From positions 1-15,470 of the forward strand of contig DJUV01000091.1 of NCBI GenBank assembly GCA_002440625.1: a DNA stretch of 15,470 nucleotides, given 5' to 3'. This DNA comes from Rhodobacteraceae bacterium UBA6273. GTDB lineage: Bacteria; Pseudomonadota; Alphaproteobacteria; Rhodobacterales; Rhodobacteraceae. Below are positions 6,610 through 13,845 of the stretch, one piece after another. The notes below the pieces were generated by a model. It was not told where the DNA came from, did no database searches, and saw only the letters and a program-made list of their open reading frames with translations. Position numbers and translations under genes: made by a program. Every line of letters starts with the position of its first letter. Position 1 is the stretch's first letter.

Positions 6610-7611
6610 ATGACCAGGGATGCAAGCGACAGGTGCAGGCTGCCTCAGGCCTTCTGGCGGGCGGCGGAGCGGATGGGCATGCCCGCCCCCGCGCTTCTGC
6701 GGCAGGCCCGGCTTCCGGCGGCGTTGCATGTCACGGCGGATGCCTGGCTGACCACAGCACAGTATTTCGCGCTCTGGCGCGCGGTCGAGCCCCTGTCGCA
6801 GGACCCCGCAATCGGCCTCAGGATGACCGCCGAGAATGACACCTCGGTCTATCCGCCCGCCACGATGTCGGCCTTCTTCGCCCGCGACTACCGCGACGGG
6901 CTGCACCGGCTGGCCCGCTTCAAGCGCCTCTGCACGCCCGAGGAACTGAACCTGACCGATGCCGGGAACGAAAGCCGCATCGCCATGCGCTGGCCCTTCG
7001 CCGAGGGGCCGGAGCCTGGTGCCACCGCCGATGTGACCTTTGCCGCCATCCTTGAACTCGGGCGGCGCGGCACCGGCAAGCACATCACCCCCATACGGGT
7101 CGAAATGGTCCGGCCGGGCCCTGTCGCGGAGGCGCATCGCCGGTATTTCGATGCGCCCGTCCGCAGCGATTGCCCTGAGAATGCCCTTGTGCTGCGCCCT
7201 GCCGATCTTGATTTGCCGTTCCCCGGCCACAACACCGATCTGCTCGCGATTCTCGACCCGTTGCTTACCGGCGCGCTGGGCGAGATCGAGGCGCGATCCT
7301 CGCTTTCCGATCAGGTGAAGATCCTCATCAAGCGCCGTATCGCCAGCGGCAAGCCCGGAATCGGCGATGTGGCGCGCGAGCTGGGCATGAGCGAGCGGAC
7401 CCTGCAACGCCGCATCACCGAAGGGGGCGCGAGCTTTCGCGGTCTCATAGACGACGCACGGCAGGAACTGGGGCGGCGCATGCTCTCGGACGAAGAGAAC
7501 AGCATCGACGAGATCGCCTTCCTGCTCGGTTTTCAGGACACCAGTTCCTTCTACCGCGCCTTTCGCGCGCGGGAGGGCGTCACCCCGGCTGAGTGGCGCA
7601 GCCGTCTCTGA
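6610..7611 (+). CDS. AraC-family transcriptional regulator
   Basis: A 333-residue regulator. Residues about 15-205 look like the Arabinose_bd-type N-terminal effector domain found in OruR/ArgR-like AraC proteins (start LPQAFWRAAERMGMPAPALLRQARLP). Residues 234-333 form the two-helix-turn-helix DNA-binding domain: first HTH about 251-271 (IGDVARELGMSERTLQRRITE), second about 299-321 (IDEIAFLLGFQDTSSFYRAFRA), followed by GVTPAEWR. The ATG is preceded by GGAGGGGG at good spacing. The gene lies 19 bp after the SDR gene in the same direction; such pairs are usually one operon in which the regulator controls the oxidoreductase. The effector is unknown. No U-tailed terminator follows; an 8-bp inverted repeat lies at 7668-7697. 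Confidence 0.9.
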   Translation: MTRDASDRCRLPQAFWRAAERMGMPAPALLRQARLPAALHVTADAWLTTAQYFALWRAVEPLSQDPAIGLRMTAENDTSVYPPATMSAFFARDYRDGLHRLARFKRLCTPEELNLTDAGNESRIAMRWPFAEGPEPGATADVTFAAILELGRRGTGKHITPIRVEMVRPGPVAEAHRRYFDAPVRSDCPENALVLRPADLDLPFPGHNTDLLAILDPLLTGALGEIEARSSLSDQVKILIKRRIASGKPGIGDVARELGMSERTLQRRITEGGASFRGLIDDARQELGRRMLSDEENSIDEIAFLLGFQDTSSFYRAFRAREGVTPAEWRSRL

Positions 7612-7667
7612 GGCCGGGCCTCGCTGACGGCCCCTACGCGCCCTTACTGCCAGCCGAAGATGTTCTG

Positions 7668-7697
7668 GACCCTCGAATGCCTGTCGTCCCGAGGGTC
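7668..7697. repeat. Perfect 8-bp inverted repeat after the AraC gene
   Basis: GACCCTCG (7668-7675) and CGAGGGTC (7690-7697) are exact reverse complements separated by 14 bases. No T tract follows on either strand. It may be a transcript-end hairpin for the regulator mRNA or a protein-binding dyad. Confidence 0.4.
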
Positions 7698-7748
7698 TGC
7701 CCCTGATCGGCAAAGTGTCGCCATAGCCGCCGATCACGCGTTTCTGCA

Positions 7749-7777
7749 CTGACACTGGCAGACGGGCATGTTACACG
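7749..7777 (+). promoter_or_regulatory. Putative promoter of the IalB-family gene
   Basis: CTGACA (7749-7754, 5 of 6 to the -35 consensus), 17-bp spacer, TACACG (7772-7777, weak -10). The predicted start near 7784 leaves a leader of about 30 nt before the ATG at 7814. Confidence 0.4.
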
Positions 7778-7813
7778 CGCCCGGCACTTCGAATGCATCA
7801 ACGGAAAGACATC

Positions 7814-8506
7814 ATGGCCGCATTTCCCAAGACCCTGACGCTCATTCTGGCGCTGGCCGCAGGGCTGCCCGCCGTCGCGCAGGAAACCACGACTCCCGCC
7901 CCGGCGGCGGACGCCGCCGCCCAGCCCGCCGCGACCGGCGACGCCGCAGCCACGGCCGCTGCGCCCGACGACATCGGCAAGCCCTATGTTGCCGAGAAGT
8001 TCGGCGACTGGGATCTTCGTTGCGTCCGTACCGAGGATGGCGCCGATCCCTGCCAGCTTTACCAGCTCCTGAAGGAGAAGAACTCGGGCAACCCGGTGTC
8101 GGAGATCACGCTGGTCAACCTGCCTGAGGGCAGCAAGGTCGCTGTCGGCGCGACGATCATCACGCCCCTAGAGACGCTGCTGCTTGAACAGTTGAACTTC
8201 GCCATCGACACCGCCAAGCCCGTAGCCTACCCGTTCAGCTTCTGCACGCAGGTCGGCTGCGTTGCCCGTCTGGGCTTGACCGCCGAAGAGGTGGAAAAGC
8301 TGAAGAAGGGCAAGGTGGCTTCGGTCACGGTGGTGCCGGTTGCCAATCCGAACGCCAAGGTCATGGTCGAGGTTTCGCTGAACGGCTTCACCAAGGCGCT
8401 TGCGGCACAGAAGAAGTCGGAAGAGGCGCGCGCCGCCCTGGTCAAGCCTGCCACCGATGATCATGCCCCGGCGGAAGCTGCGCCCGCGGAAGCCGCGCCG
8501 CAGTAA
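7814..8506 (+). CDS. Invasion-associated locus B (IalB) family periplasmic protein
   Basis: A 230-residue exported protein of the IalB family, common in alphaproteobacteria. IalB itself is linked to erythrocyte invasion in Bartonella; in free-living relatives its role is unknown and pathogenicity should not be inferred. A Sec signal peptide covers residues 1-23 (MAAFPKTLTLILALAAGLPAVAQ). A low-complexity Ala/Pro linker runs to about 52. The conserved domain covers about 57-200, with GDWDLRC at 64-70 and four cysteines (70, 80, 144, 149) that could form two disulfides. The tail is Ala/Pro/Glu-rich. The ATG at 7814 is chosen because GGAAAG lies 5 bp upstream and the signal peptide then starts properly; the ATG at 7793 has no ribosome site. 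A UUCG-loop terminator follows. Confidence 0.87.
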   Translation: MAAFPKTLTLILALAAGLPAVAQETTTPAPAADAAAQPAATGDAAATAAAPDDIGKPYVAEKFGDWDLRCVRTEDGADPCQLYQLLKEKNSGNPVSEITLVNLPEGSKVAVGATIITPLETLLLEQLNFAIDTAKPVAYPFSFCTQVGCVARLGLTAEEVEKLKKGKVASVTVVPVANPNAKVMVEVSLNGFTKALAAQKKSEEARAALVKPATDDHAPAEAAPAEAAPQ

Positions 8507-8533
8507 GGCCGCTGAGCATCAGGTCACGTCATG

Positions 8534-8559
8534 CGCCGTCCCTTCGGGGGCGGCGTTTT
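8534..8559 (+). terminator. Intrinsic terminator of the IalB-family gene
   Basis: CGCCGTCCC (8534-8542) pairs with GGGGCGGCG (8547-8555), one T-G pair, around a very stable TTCG tetraloop, followed by TTTT (8556-8559). It lies 28 bp after the stop and just before the convergent ketosynthase gene ends. Confidence 0.8.
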
Positions 8560-8563
8560 CATG

Positions 8564-9772
8564 TCAGGCGGCGCGCAGCGCCAGCACCGCGTTCAGCCCG
8601 CCGAAGGCGAAGGCGTTCGACAGGGCAGCCGTCACCTTCCGCTCCCGCGCCACGTTCGGCACCACATCAAGCGCGCATTCCGGGTCCGGCTCCTCATAGC
8701 CTATGGTGGGGGCAATCACCCCGTCCCGCAGCGCCATGATGCACGCCAGAAGCTCGATGGCACCGGTGCCGCCGATGACATGGCCGTGCATCGACTTGGT
8801 GGAAGAGATCATCAGCCTGTCGGCGTGATGGCCGAAGGCATGGGCGACGGCGGCGCATTCGGTCTTGTCATTGGCGGCGGTGCCAGTGCCATGGGCGTTG
8901 ACATAGCCCACCTCCTCTGGCGCCAGCCGCGCATCCCTCAGCGCCCCGGCAATTGCGCGCTGCGCGCCGGCCTGGCTCGGCATCACGATGTCGGCCGCGT
9001 CCGAGGTCATCGAGAACCCCGCGACCTCGGCGAGGATCTCCGCCCCCCGGGCGCGGGCGTGGTCCCAGTCCTCGAAGACAAAGACGCCTGCCCCCTCGCC
9101 CTGCACCATGCCGTTTCGGTTGGCGCTGAAGGGGCGGCAGGCATCCTTGGACATGACGCGCAGCCCTTCCCAGGCCTTGATGCCGCCGAAGCAGAGCATC
9201 GCCTCCGACCCACCGGTAATGATGGCCCGGGCGCCACCCGAACGCACCATCTGGAAGGCGAGCCCCATCGCGTGGTTCGATGAGGCGCAGGCGGTGGCCA
9301 CGGTGAACGAAGGCCCCCTGAGCGACCATTCCATGCTGACATGACTGGCGGCGGCGTTGTTCATCAGTTTTGGCACCACGAAGGGATGGACGCGGTTCTT
9401 CCCCTCTTCATAGACGCTGCGGTAGTTCTCGTCCGAGGTCATGACTCCGCCCCCGGCAGTGCCGAGGATCACGCCGCAGTCAAAGCCCATCTTGCCGCGA
9501 AAATCGAGGCCGGACTGCTCCACCGCCTGTTTGGCCGCCAGCATGGTGAACTGGGTGAAACGGTCGTAGAGCGAGATTTCCTGACGATTGAAATGCTGTT
9601 CGGCATCCCAGCCCCGGACCTGCCCGCCGATGCGGACCGAAAGCCTTTCGACGTCGCGGAACTCCAGCGGGCCGATCCCGCAGCGCCCTTCCCGCATCGC
9701 GGCGAGGGTGGTCGGAACATCATGGCCAAGGGCGTTGATCGTGCCCGCCCCGGTGATGGCGACGCGCCTCAT
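8564..9772 (-). CDS. Beta-ketoacyl-ACP synthase, FabF/KAS II type
   Basis: A 402-residue condensing enzyme that elongates an acyl chain held on acyl carrier protein, giving 3-oxoacyl-ACP. The KAS I/II catalytic triad is complete: Cys162 (TACASSN), His294 (NAHGTGT) and His331 (STKSMHGHVIGGTGA), with Lys326. The C-terminal SNAFAFGGLNAVL Gly-rich motif is intact. The His-Gly-His variant SMHGH differs from the housekeeping FabF SMTGH and recalls specialised synthases such as NodE-like or secondary-lipid enzymes. Its ATG overlaps the stop of the ACP gene by 4 bp (ATGA), a sign of translational coupling, and it is the last gene of the LDT-lpxD-acp-KS series. No ketoreductase or dehydratase is nearby. 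It is unlikely to be the housekeeping fabF, which usually sits with fabG and acpP. Confidence 0.88.
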   Translation of the reverse strand: MRRVAITGAGTINALGHDVPTTLAAMREGRCGIGPLEFRDVERLSVRIGGQVRGWDAEQHFNRQEISLYDRFTQFTMLAAKQAVEQSGLDFRGKMGFDCGVILGTAGGGVMTSDENYRSVYEEGKNRVHPFVVPKLMNNAAASHVSMEWSLRGPSFTVATACASSNHAMGLAFQMVRSGGARAIITGGSEAMLCFGGIKAWEGLRVMSKDACRPFSANRNGMVQGEGAGVFVFEDWDHARARGAEILAEVAGFSMTSDAADIVMPSQAGAQRAIAGALRDARLAPEEVGYVNAHGTGTAANDKTECAAVAHAFGHHADRLMISSTKSMHGHVIGGTGAIELLACIMALRDGVIAPTIGYEEPDPECALDVVPNVARERKVTAALSNAFAFGGLNAVLALRAA

Positions 9773-10044
9773 GCAGCTTCTTTTTCGGCCACGAGCTTTT
9801 CGACGGCTCCGATGATCGCGGCAACCGAGGATATGTCGAAATCGCTTTCCGAAGGCTCGTTGGCGTTGAACGGGACCGATATGTCGAATTCCTCCTCGAA
9901 GGCGAAGATCGATTCCACAAGGCCGAGGCTGTCGATGCCAAGCTCGGTCAGCGACATTTCCGGTCCGACCTGATCGCGTTCCAGAACCGCCTGTTCGGCG
10001 ATGATCGCGATGACCCGGTCACGGATGCTGGGATTTTCGGCCAT
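9769..10044 (-). CDS. Acyl carrier protein, dedicated paralogue
   Basis: A 91-residue acidic protein with the phosphopantetheine attachment motif GIDSLGLVE, Ser39 being the modified residue. It is longer than housekeeping AcpP (about 78 residues) and diverges after helix II (FEEEFDISVPFNANEPSESDFDISSVAAIIGAVEKLVAEKEAA), which points to a specialised carrier. AGGAG lies about 5 bp before the ATG, inside the end of lpxD, and only 1 bp separates the lpxD stop from this start. The stop overlaps the ketosynthase start by 4 bp. This packing suggests that carrier, synthase and LpxD are made in balanced amounts and act on the same acyl chain. AcpXL of rhizobia is a functional parallel, but this protein is not assigned to that family. 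Confidence 0.88.
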   Translation of the reverse strand: MAENPSIRDRVIAIIAEQAVLERDQVGPEMSLTELGIDSLGLVESIFAFEEEFDISVPFNANEPSESDFDISSVAAIIGAVEKLVAEKEAA

Positions 10045-10045
10045 G

Positions 10046-11155
10046 TCACTCCTCTCCCTTGCTGCCCGCCTTCTGCATGAAGGATGTAACGGCTTCGCGA
10101 AGCTCTGCCACCTGGGCGTAGAGCCGGGGCAGACGGCGGATGTTCTTCTGCGCCTCGATATGCTGGTCCATCTTCAATGCCGGATAGCCGAGGATGACCC
10201 GACCCGCTGGCACGTTCGTGAACATCTTGGTCGCACCGCCGGCGATTACGTCATTGCCGACGAAGATGTTGTCACCGACGCCGCACTGGCCGCCAAGGAC
10301 CACGCGGTCGCCGATCCGCGACGATCCGGCGATGCCGACCTGACCGCAGAGAAGCGTGTCGCGGCCCACTTCGACGTTGTGGCCGACATGGACAAGGTTG
10401 TCGAGCTTGGTGCCCGAGCCGATCTTCGTCGCCCGGATCGTGCCGCGGTCGATGGTCACGTTGGCGCCGATCTCGACATCGTCGCCGATCTCCACAGTGC
10501 CGATCGAGTGAATCCGAAGCCAGCTCTGCGCCCTGACCTCGGAGCGTTCGCCAAGCGTCTGGCGGATTTCCTCGACGCCTGATTTCTCTGGCGTGACGAA
10601 GGAAAAGCCGTCCGAGCCGATGACAGCTCCGGGCTGGATGAAGACGCGGTCTCCGATCTTGACCCGCGCCCCGATCCGGGCACCCGAATGGATCAGGGCA
10701 TCGGCGCCGATACTGGTGCCTTCGGCGATATGGACATGGGGGGCGATACGGGCATTGGCGCCAATCTCGGCCCCCTCGCCAATCACCACGAAGGGACCGA
10801 TGGCGGCACCCGGTCCGATCCTCGCGTCAGGGTCGATGATGGCCGAGGGGTGGATACCCGGCGCGATGCGCGGCCCTTGATCGAAGGCGCGGGTCACGCC
10901 CGACATGGCGAGCCTTGGCCGCCCGACGAAGATCGCGGCCTGAAGGCCAAGCGCCCGCCAGTCGGCACCGTCCCAGAGGACGGCAGCACGGGCGCGGCCC
11001 TTCGCCAGCCCCTCGGCATAGGCGGGCTTCATGGCAAGCGCGAGATCATCCGGGCCGGCCATCGCCGGTTCGGCGGCGCCCGCCACCCGTAGATCGGTGT
11101 CGCCTTCTGCCCGCGCATCGAGCGCGCGGGCGATCTCGGCAATGCTGTGGGACAT
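10046..11155 (-). CDS. lpxD: UDP-3-O-acylglucosamine N-acyltransferase LpxD
   Basis: A 369-residue left-handed beta-helix enzyme of lipid A synthesis. LpxD moves a 3-substituted acyl chain from ACP to the 2-amino group of UDP-3-O-acyl-glucosamine in the cytosol. Residues 1-95 form the uridine-binding N-terminal domain. Residues about 96-320 show hexapeptide repeats ([22 protein letters not shown] and onward). GSDGFSF (180-186) and [14 protein letters not shown] (251-264) match LpxD motifs, with His259 aligning to the catalytic His239 of E. coli. A C-terminal helix ends the protein. An upstream TTG frame to 11188 exists, but the ATG at 11155 gives the standard N-terminus ([12 protein letters not shown]). 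It lies 53 bp after the L,D-transpeptidase stop and 1 bp before the ACP gene rather than in a bamA-fabZ-lpxA cluster. Whether it is the only lpxD cannot be told. Confidence 0.9.
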   Translation of the reverse strand: MSHSIAEIARALDARAEGDTDLRVAGAAEPAMAGPDDLALAMKPAYAEGLAKGRARAAVLWDGADWRALGLQAAIFVGRPRLAMSGVTRAFDQGPRIAPGIHPSAIIDPDARIGPGAAIGPFVVIGEGAEIGANARIAPHVHIAEGTSIGADALIHSGARIGARVKIGDRVFIQPGAVIGSDGFSFVTPEKSGVEEIRQTLGERSEVRAQSWLRIHSIGTVEIGDDVEIGANVTIDRGTIRATKIGSGTKLDNLVHVGHNVEVGRDTLLCGQVGIAGSSRIGDRVVLGGQCGVGDNIFVGNDVIAGGATKMFTNVPAGRVILGYPALKMDQHIEAQKNIRRLPRLYAQVAELREAVTSFMQKAGSKGEE

Positions 11156-11172
11156 GGTTGAACCCGCTCTAG

Positions 11173-11205
11173 CCAATGGGCGCGGCAAGCGCCCTTTCGC
11201 ATTGG
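11173..11205 (-). repeat. Intercistronic stem-loop between L,D-transpeptidase and lpxD
   Basis: GGGCGC (11178-11183) pairs with GCGCCC (11189-11194) around a 5-base loop, and an outer CCAAT/ATTGG (11173-11177 with 11201-11205) extends it past a bulge. No T tract follows on the minus strand, so it is more likely an mRNA processing or stability element than a full terminator. Confidence 0.45.
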
Positions 11206-11208
11206 GAT

Positions 11209-12825
11209 TTAACCCTGAACAACCGGCAAAACCACCCCGGCGTCTTGCAGCGCGTCGAATATCCGCTGATCGCGTCCATAGACATCACGCCGGTAGTCGA
11301 TCCGGCCCTTCGCCGTCGGCCAGGCGGTGAAATAGACCAGATGCACCGGCACTGGCACCTCCAGACGCAGCGAAGTCTCCGCCTTGGTCTCCAGATGCGC
11401 ACGGAATTCGCCGACCGGGTCGCTGCTTTGCGGGGCGAGGAGCGTATAGGCAAATTCGAAGGGTGCGCCGAGGCGGACACACCCGTGGCTGAAGGCCCTG
11501 ATCTCTTTCTCGAAAAGGGATTTCGAAGGCGTATCATGAAGATAGATGTTCCACTTGTTGGGGAACATGAACTTCACGAGGCCAAGCGCATTGTCGTCCG
11601 ATGGCGGCTGCGAGATCGAGAACGGGAAGCTCTTCGCCGTATACCGGGTGAAATCGGTCGCGTTGCGGTCCACGACGCGGCCCCGCCGGTCGACGATCTT
11701 GAGATGCGACACCGCGTTCCGGTTCTTCTGCAGCATCGGCAGATATTCCTTCACGGTGATCGACCGCGGCACATTCCACGTCGGATTGATCACCATGTAT
11801 TCCATCTGGTCCGAGAATTCCGGGGTGCGACGGTCTTCCTGGCTCATGCCGACCACCGTGACCGTCTCGAACGTCACCTTGCCGTTGTCGATGATCTTGG
11901 CGGTGAAGTCCGGAATGTTGACCCAGATGTGCCGCTCGCCGAGCTTGGTGCCGTTCATCCAGCGGATGCGCTCCAGCGCCACCAGCACCGATTTCAGCCG
12001 GTCGACCGGCTCAAGATTGAGAAGTGTGATGGTCGCCTCGGCCGCCACCCCGTCCGGGGTAAGGCCGTTGTCGCGCTGGAACTCCTGCACCGCCTTCTGG
12101 ATGGTGGCGTCAAAGTCCTTCGTCGCCGTGCGCCCGAGGTAGCCCATGCGGATCAGGCGGTCGCGCAGTGCGACCACTGCCGCGCCGCTGGCGCCCGGCG
12201 CCAGCCTGTCGCCGCCGATCTTTGGCCCCCAGCCGCCCTCGGCCATCGCCGCCTCAAGATCGCCCTTGGCTTTCAGAAGCTGGGCATATTGCGGGGCATC
12301 CGGCGCAAGCTTTGCCAGATACTGAGCCGGGGTCGCGGACATGGCAAAGCCCGCGATCGTCGCCTGCGGCTCGCGCAGCACGATTTCGCGGACGATGCCG
12401 GAATCGACACGCTTGGGTTCAACCACCCCCGACCCGACATCCTTCGCATAGGTGAGGAAGGCCGCCGAGACCGCCGCTTCGAGTCTTGCGCGCTGACGTT
12501 CCGACGCAACCGTCCCGAAGCGGGCCCTGAGCCCCTCGGCATCGTATCGCGCGGCAGGAAGCCCCTGCGTGCCCGCGCGGTCAAGCGCCGCGAAGAAAGC
12601 GCCGCGCCGTCCGGCATCGGCGGCCGTCGTCCAGATGGGCGCATAGTCCCTGGCACCATAGAACGCGGCCAGCGCCGGGGTCGCGGCGGCGGCTTCGGCC
12701 AGGGCCTGGCGGAAGGCGAGCGATTCTTCGGCGAGGCCGGGCTGCGCCGCTCCCCAGGCCATCAGGACCGAAGCGGCAATCGTTCTGAGAAATGCCGGGC
12801 GGAAGCGGCGTTCAACAAGCGTCAT
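11209..12825 (-). CDS. L,D-transpeptidase, YcbB/LdtD type
   Basis: A 538-residue exported enzyme expected to form 3-3 (mDAP-mDAP) peptidoglycan cross-links in the periplasm. A signal peptide or anchor covers residues 1-32 (basic start, then [21 protein letters not shown]). A YcbB-like scaffold domain covers about 35-200, a PG_binding_1 domain about 205-270 ([32 protein letters not shown]) and the YkuD catalytic domain about 298-480. Its signature is HDTPS (His430) and FSHGCVRL with His447 and nucleophile Cys449. Length and order match E. coli YcbB. A GTG start at 12861 would add 12 residues before the signal; ATG 12825 gives the better N-terminus. The divergent neighbour is a YcbK-like endopeptidase, the same pairing as ycbB-ycbK in E. 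coli. Downstream is lpxD. Confidence 0.88.
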   Translation of the reverse strand: MTLVERRFRPAFLRTIAASVLMAWGAAQPGLAEESLAFRQALAEAAAATPALAAFYGARDYAPIWTTAADAGRRGAFFAALDRAGTQGLPAARYDAEGLRARFGTVASERQRARLEAAVSAAFLTYAKDVGSGVVEPKRVDSGIVREIVLREPQATIAGFAMSATPAQYLAKLAPDAPQYAQLLKAKGDLEAAMAEGGWGPKIGGDRLAPGASGAAVVALRDRLIRMGYLGRTATKDFDATIQKAVQEFQRDNGLTPDGVAAEATITLLNLEPVDRLKSVLVALERIRWMNGTKLGERHIWVNIPDFTAKIIDNGKVTFETVTVVGMSQEDRRTPEFSDQMEYMVINPTWNVPRSITVKEYLPMLQKNRNAVSHLKIVDRRGRVVDRNATDFTRYTAKSFPFSISQPPSDDNALGLVKFMFPNKWNIYLHDTPSKSLFEKEIRAFSHGCVRLGAPFEFAYTLLAPQSSDPVGEFRAHLETKAETSLRLEVPVPVHLVYFTAWPTAKGRIDYRRDVYGRDQRIFDALQDAGVVLPVVQG

Positions 12826-13135
12826 CTGCAATCCAGGATCGTCAGGTTTCTGTCCCGCCACAGTTCCAGTATCGCGCGATTCAGTCCATGCTTTGGCGGC
12901 CTCGGAAGAGGCCCTGGTGCTGCTGCGTCGCTATTTCGCAACACCACCGCGAAAATCAGTGCAAACCGGCCACAGCCACGAGCTTTCAGCAAATTATCGC
13001 CGACTGCGCTTGAAACGCCCGCCTGTGGACAATTGTTCGTTGGCGCGGGAATCATCTTGTGTCATAAAACCGGTGCACTTGGGGAAATGGACACGAGCCG
13101 CATCAAGCGGCCCACTTGGGACAGGCGTCAGCGCT
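12826..13135. other. Divergent promoter region between the two wall-enzyme genes
   Basis: 310 bp without a gene. It contains a hairpin GGCCTC-GGAA-GAGGCC (12898-12913) in the leader of the L,D-transpeptidase, a possible minus-strand -10 GATAAT (12993-12998) without a good -35, the plus-strand promoter described separately, a small hairpin GCCGC-ATCAA-GCGGC (13097-13111) in the endopeptidase leader, and a direct repeat CACTTGGG (13076-13083 and 13113-13120). Confidence 0.4.
13040..13068 (+). promoter_or_regulatory. Putative promoter of the MepK-like gene
   Basis: TTGGCG (13040-13045), 17-bp spacer, CATAAA (13063-13068); each hexamer keeps 4 of 6 consensus bases. The predicted start near 13075 gives a leader of about 60 nt containing the GCCGC/GCGGC hairpin. 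Confidence 0.4.
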
Positions 13136-13705
13136 ATGACTGAACTTGGTCAGACAGGACTTAACCGTCGTAGTTTGCTCAGAATTTTTGCCGCGACCTC
13201 AATCATCGCGGCGCCGACCATGTCGAATGCGTTTGCGCTTTTGCGCGGTGCAGGAGATGTACGGCGCATCCGGATGTATTCCGGCCGGACCGGCGAAACG
13301 CTCGACACGATCTACTGGATCGAGGGCAACTACATCCCCGAGGCCCTGAACGAGATTACCTATTTCATGCGCGACTGGCGGCAGGATGCCACCAAGGACG
13401 TTGATCCGCGCACCATCGACATTGCCGCGGCCTCGCATCGCCTGCTTGAGGTCAAGGAGCCCTACATGCTCCTGTCCGGCTATCGCACTGCCAAGACCAA
13501 TGCGATGCTCCGTTCGTCGTCGCGCGGCGTCGCCCGCAATTCCCTGCACATGAAGGCTCAGGCCGCGGACCTTCGCCTGCGGTCGCGCTCCGTCGCACAG
13601 ATCTACCGCGCCGCGGCTGCCTGTGAGGCCGGCGGCGTCGGCAAGTATTCACGCTCCAACTTCGTCCACATGGACTCTGGCCCGATCCGCACCTGGGGCG
13701 GCTGA
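13136..13705 (+). CDS. YcbK/MepK-like murein endopeptidase (DUF882, M15-type)
   Basis: A 189-residue exported zinc-peptidase-like protein. The N-terminus carries a twin-arginine-like signal (LNRRSLLRIFAATSIIAAPTMSNA, residues 9-32), so Tat export is possible. The DUF882 domain fills the rest: SGYRTAKTN (114-122), then the M15-type metal ligands His138 and Asp145 (H-x6-D in SLHMKAQAADLRL) and His178 (NFVHMDSG). E. coli YcbK (MepK) cleaves mDAP-mDAP cross-links, so the expected role is to cut the bonds made by L,D-transpeptidases, one of which is divergently encoded next door. An upstream open frame reaches 12893, but the ATG at 13136 places the signal peptide correctly. GGGACAGG lies about 10 bp before the start. 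A terminator follows. Confidence 0.87.
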   Translation: MTELGQTGLNRRSLLRIFAATSIIAAPTMSNAFALLRGAGDVRRIRMYSGRTGETLDTIYWIEGNYIPEALNEITYFMRDWRQDATKDVDPRTIDIAAASHRLLEVKEPYMLLSGYRTAKTNAMLRSSSRGVARNSLHMKAQAADLRLRSRSVAQIYRAAAACEAGGVGKYSRSNFVHMDSGPIRTWGG

Positions 13706-13732
13706 GACAAGGCACGAGGTCAACGCTTAAAG

Positions 13733-13758
13733 CGGCGTCGGGGTTCCGGCGCCGTTTT
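13733..13758 (+). terminator. Intrinsic terminator of the MepK-like gene
   Basis: CGGCGTCGG (13733-13741) pairs with CCGGCGCCG (13746-13754), one T-G pair, loop GGTT, followed by TTTT and, after GG, five more T (13761-13765). On the minus strand it is followed only by CTTTAA, so action on the facing cyclase transcript would be weak. Confidence 0.82.
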
Positions 13759-13845
13759 GGTTTTTGGGGTGCTGTGTGGCTTGGGTATTCCCGGGCGGCC
13801 GCAGTACCGGCGGTTATGCAGGGGGAATTGCTGATCGGAGGTTTT

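Noticed and set aside
7814..8506. IalB-family protein as evidence of a pathogen or invasion system
   Set aside because: The family is widespread in free-living alphaproteobacteria and no other virulence-type gene is in the window.
13076..13120. Direct repeat CACTTGGG as tandem regulator sites for the MepK-like gene
   Set aside because: Two 8-bp copies 37 bp apart, downstream of the predicted transcription start, can arise by chance; kept only as a note.
11176..13143. Long plus-strand open frame (about 655 codons) antisense to the L,D-transpeptidase
   Set aside because: Its translation is His/Arg/Gly-rich with no recognisable domain and it covers the L,D-transpeptidase, whose catalytic motifs are intact. 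It is a GC-driven shadow.
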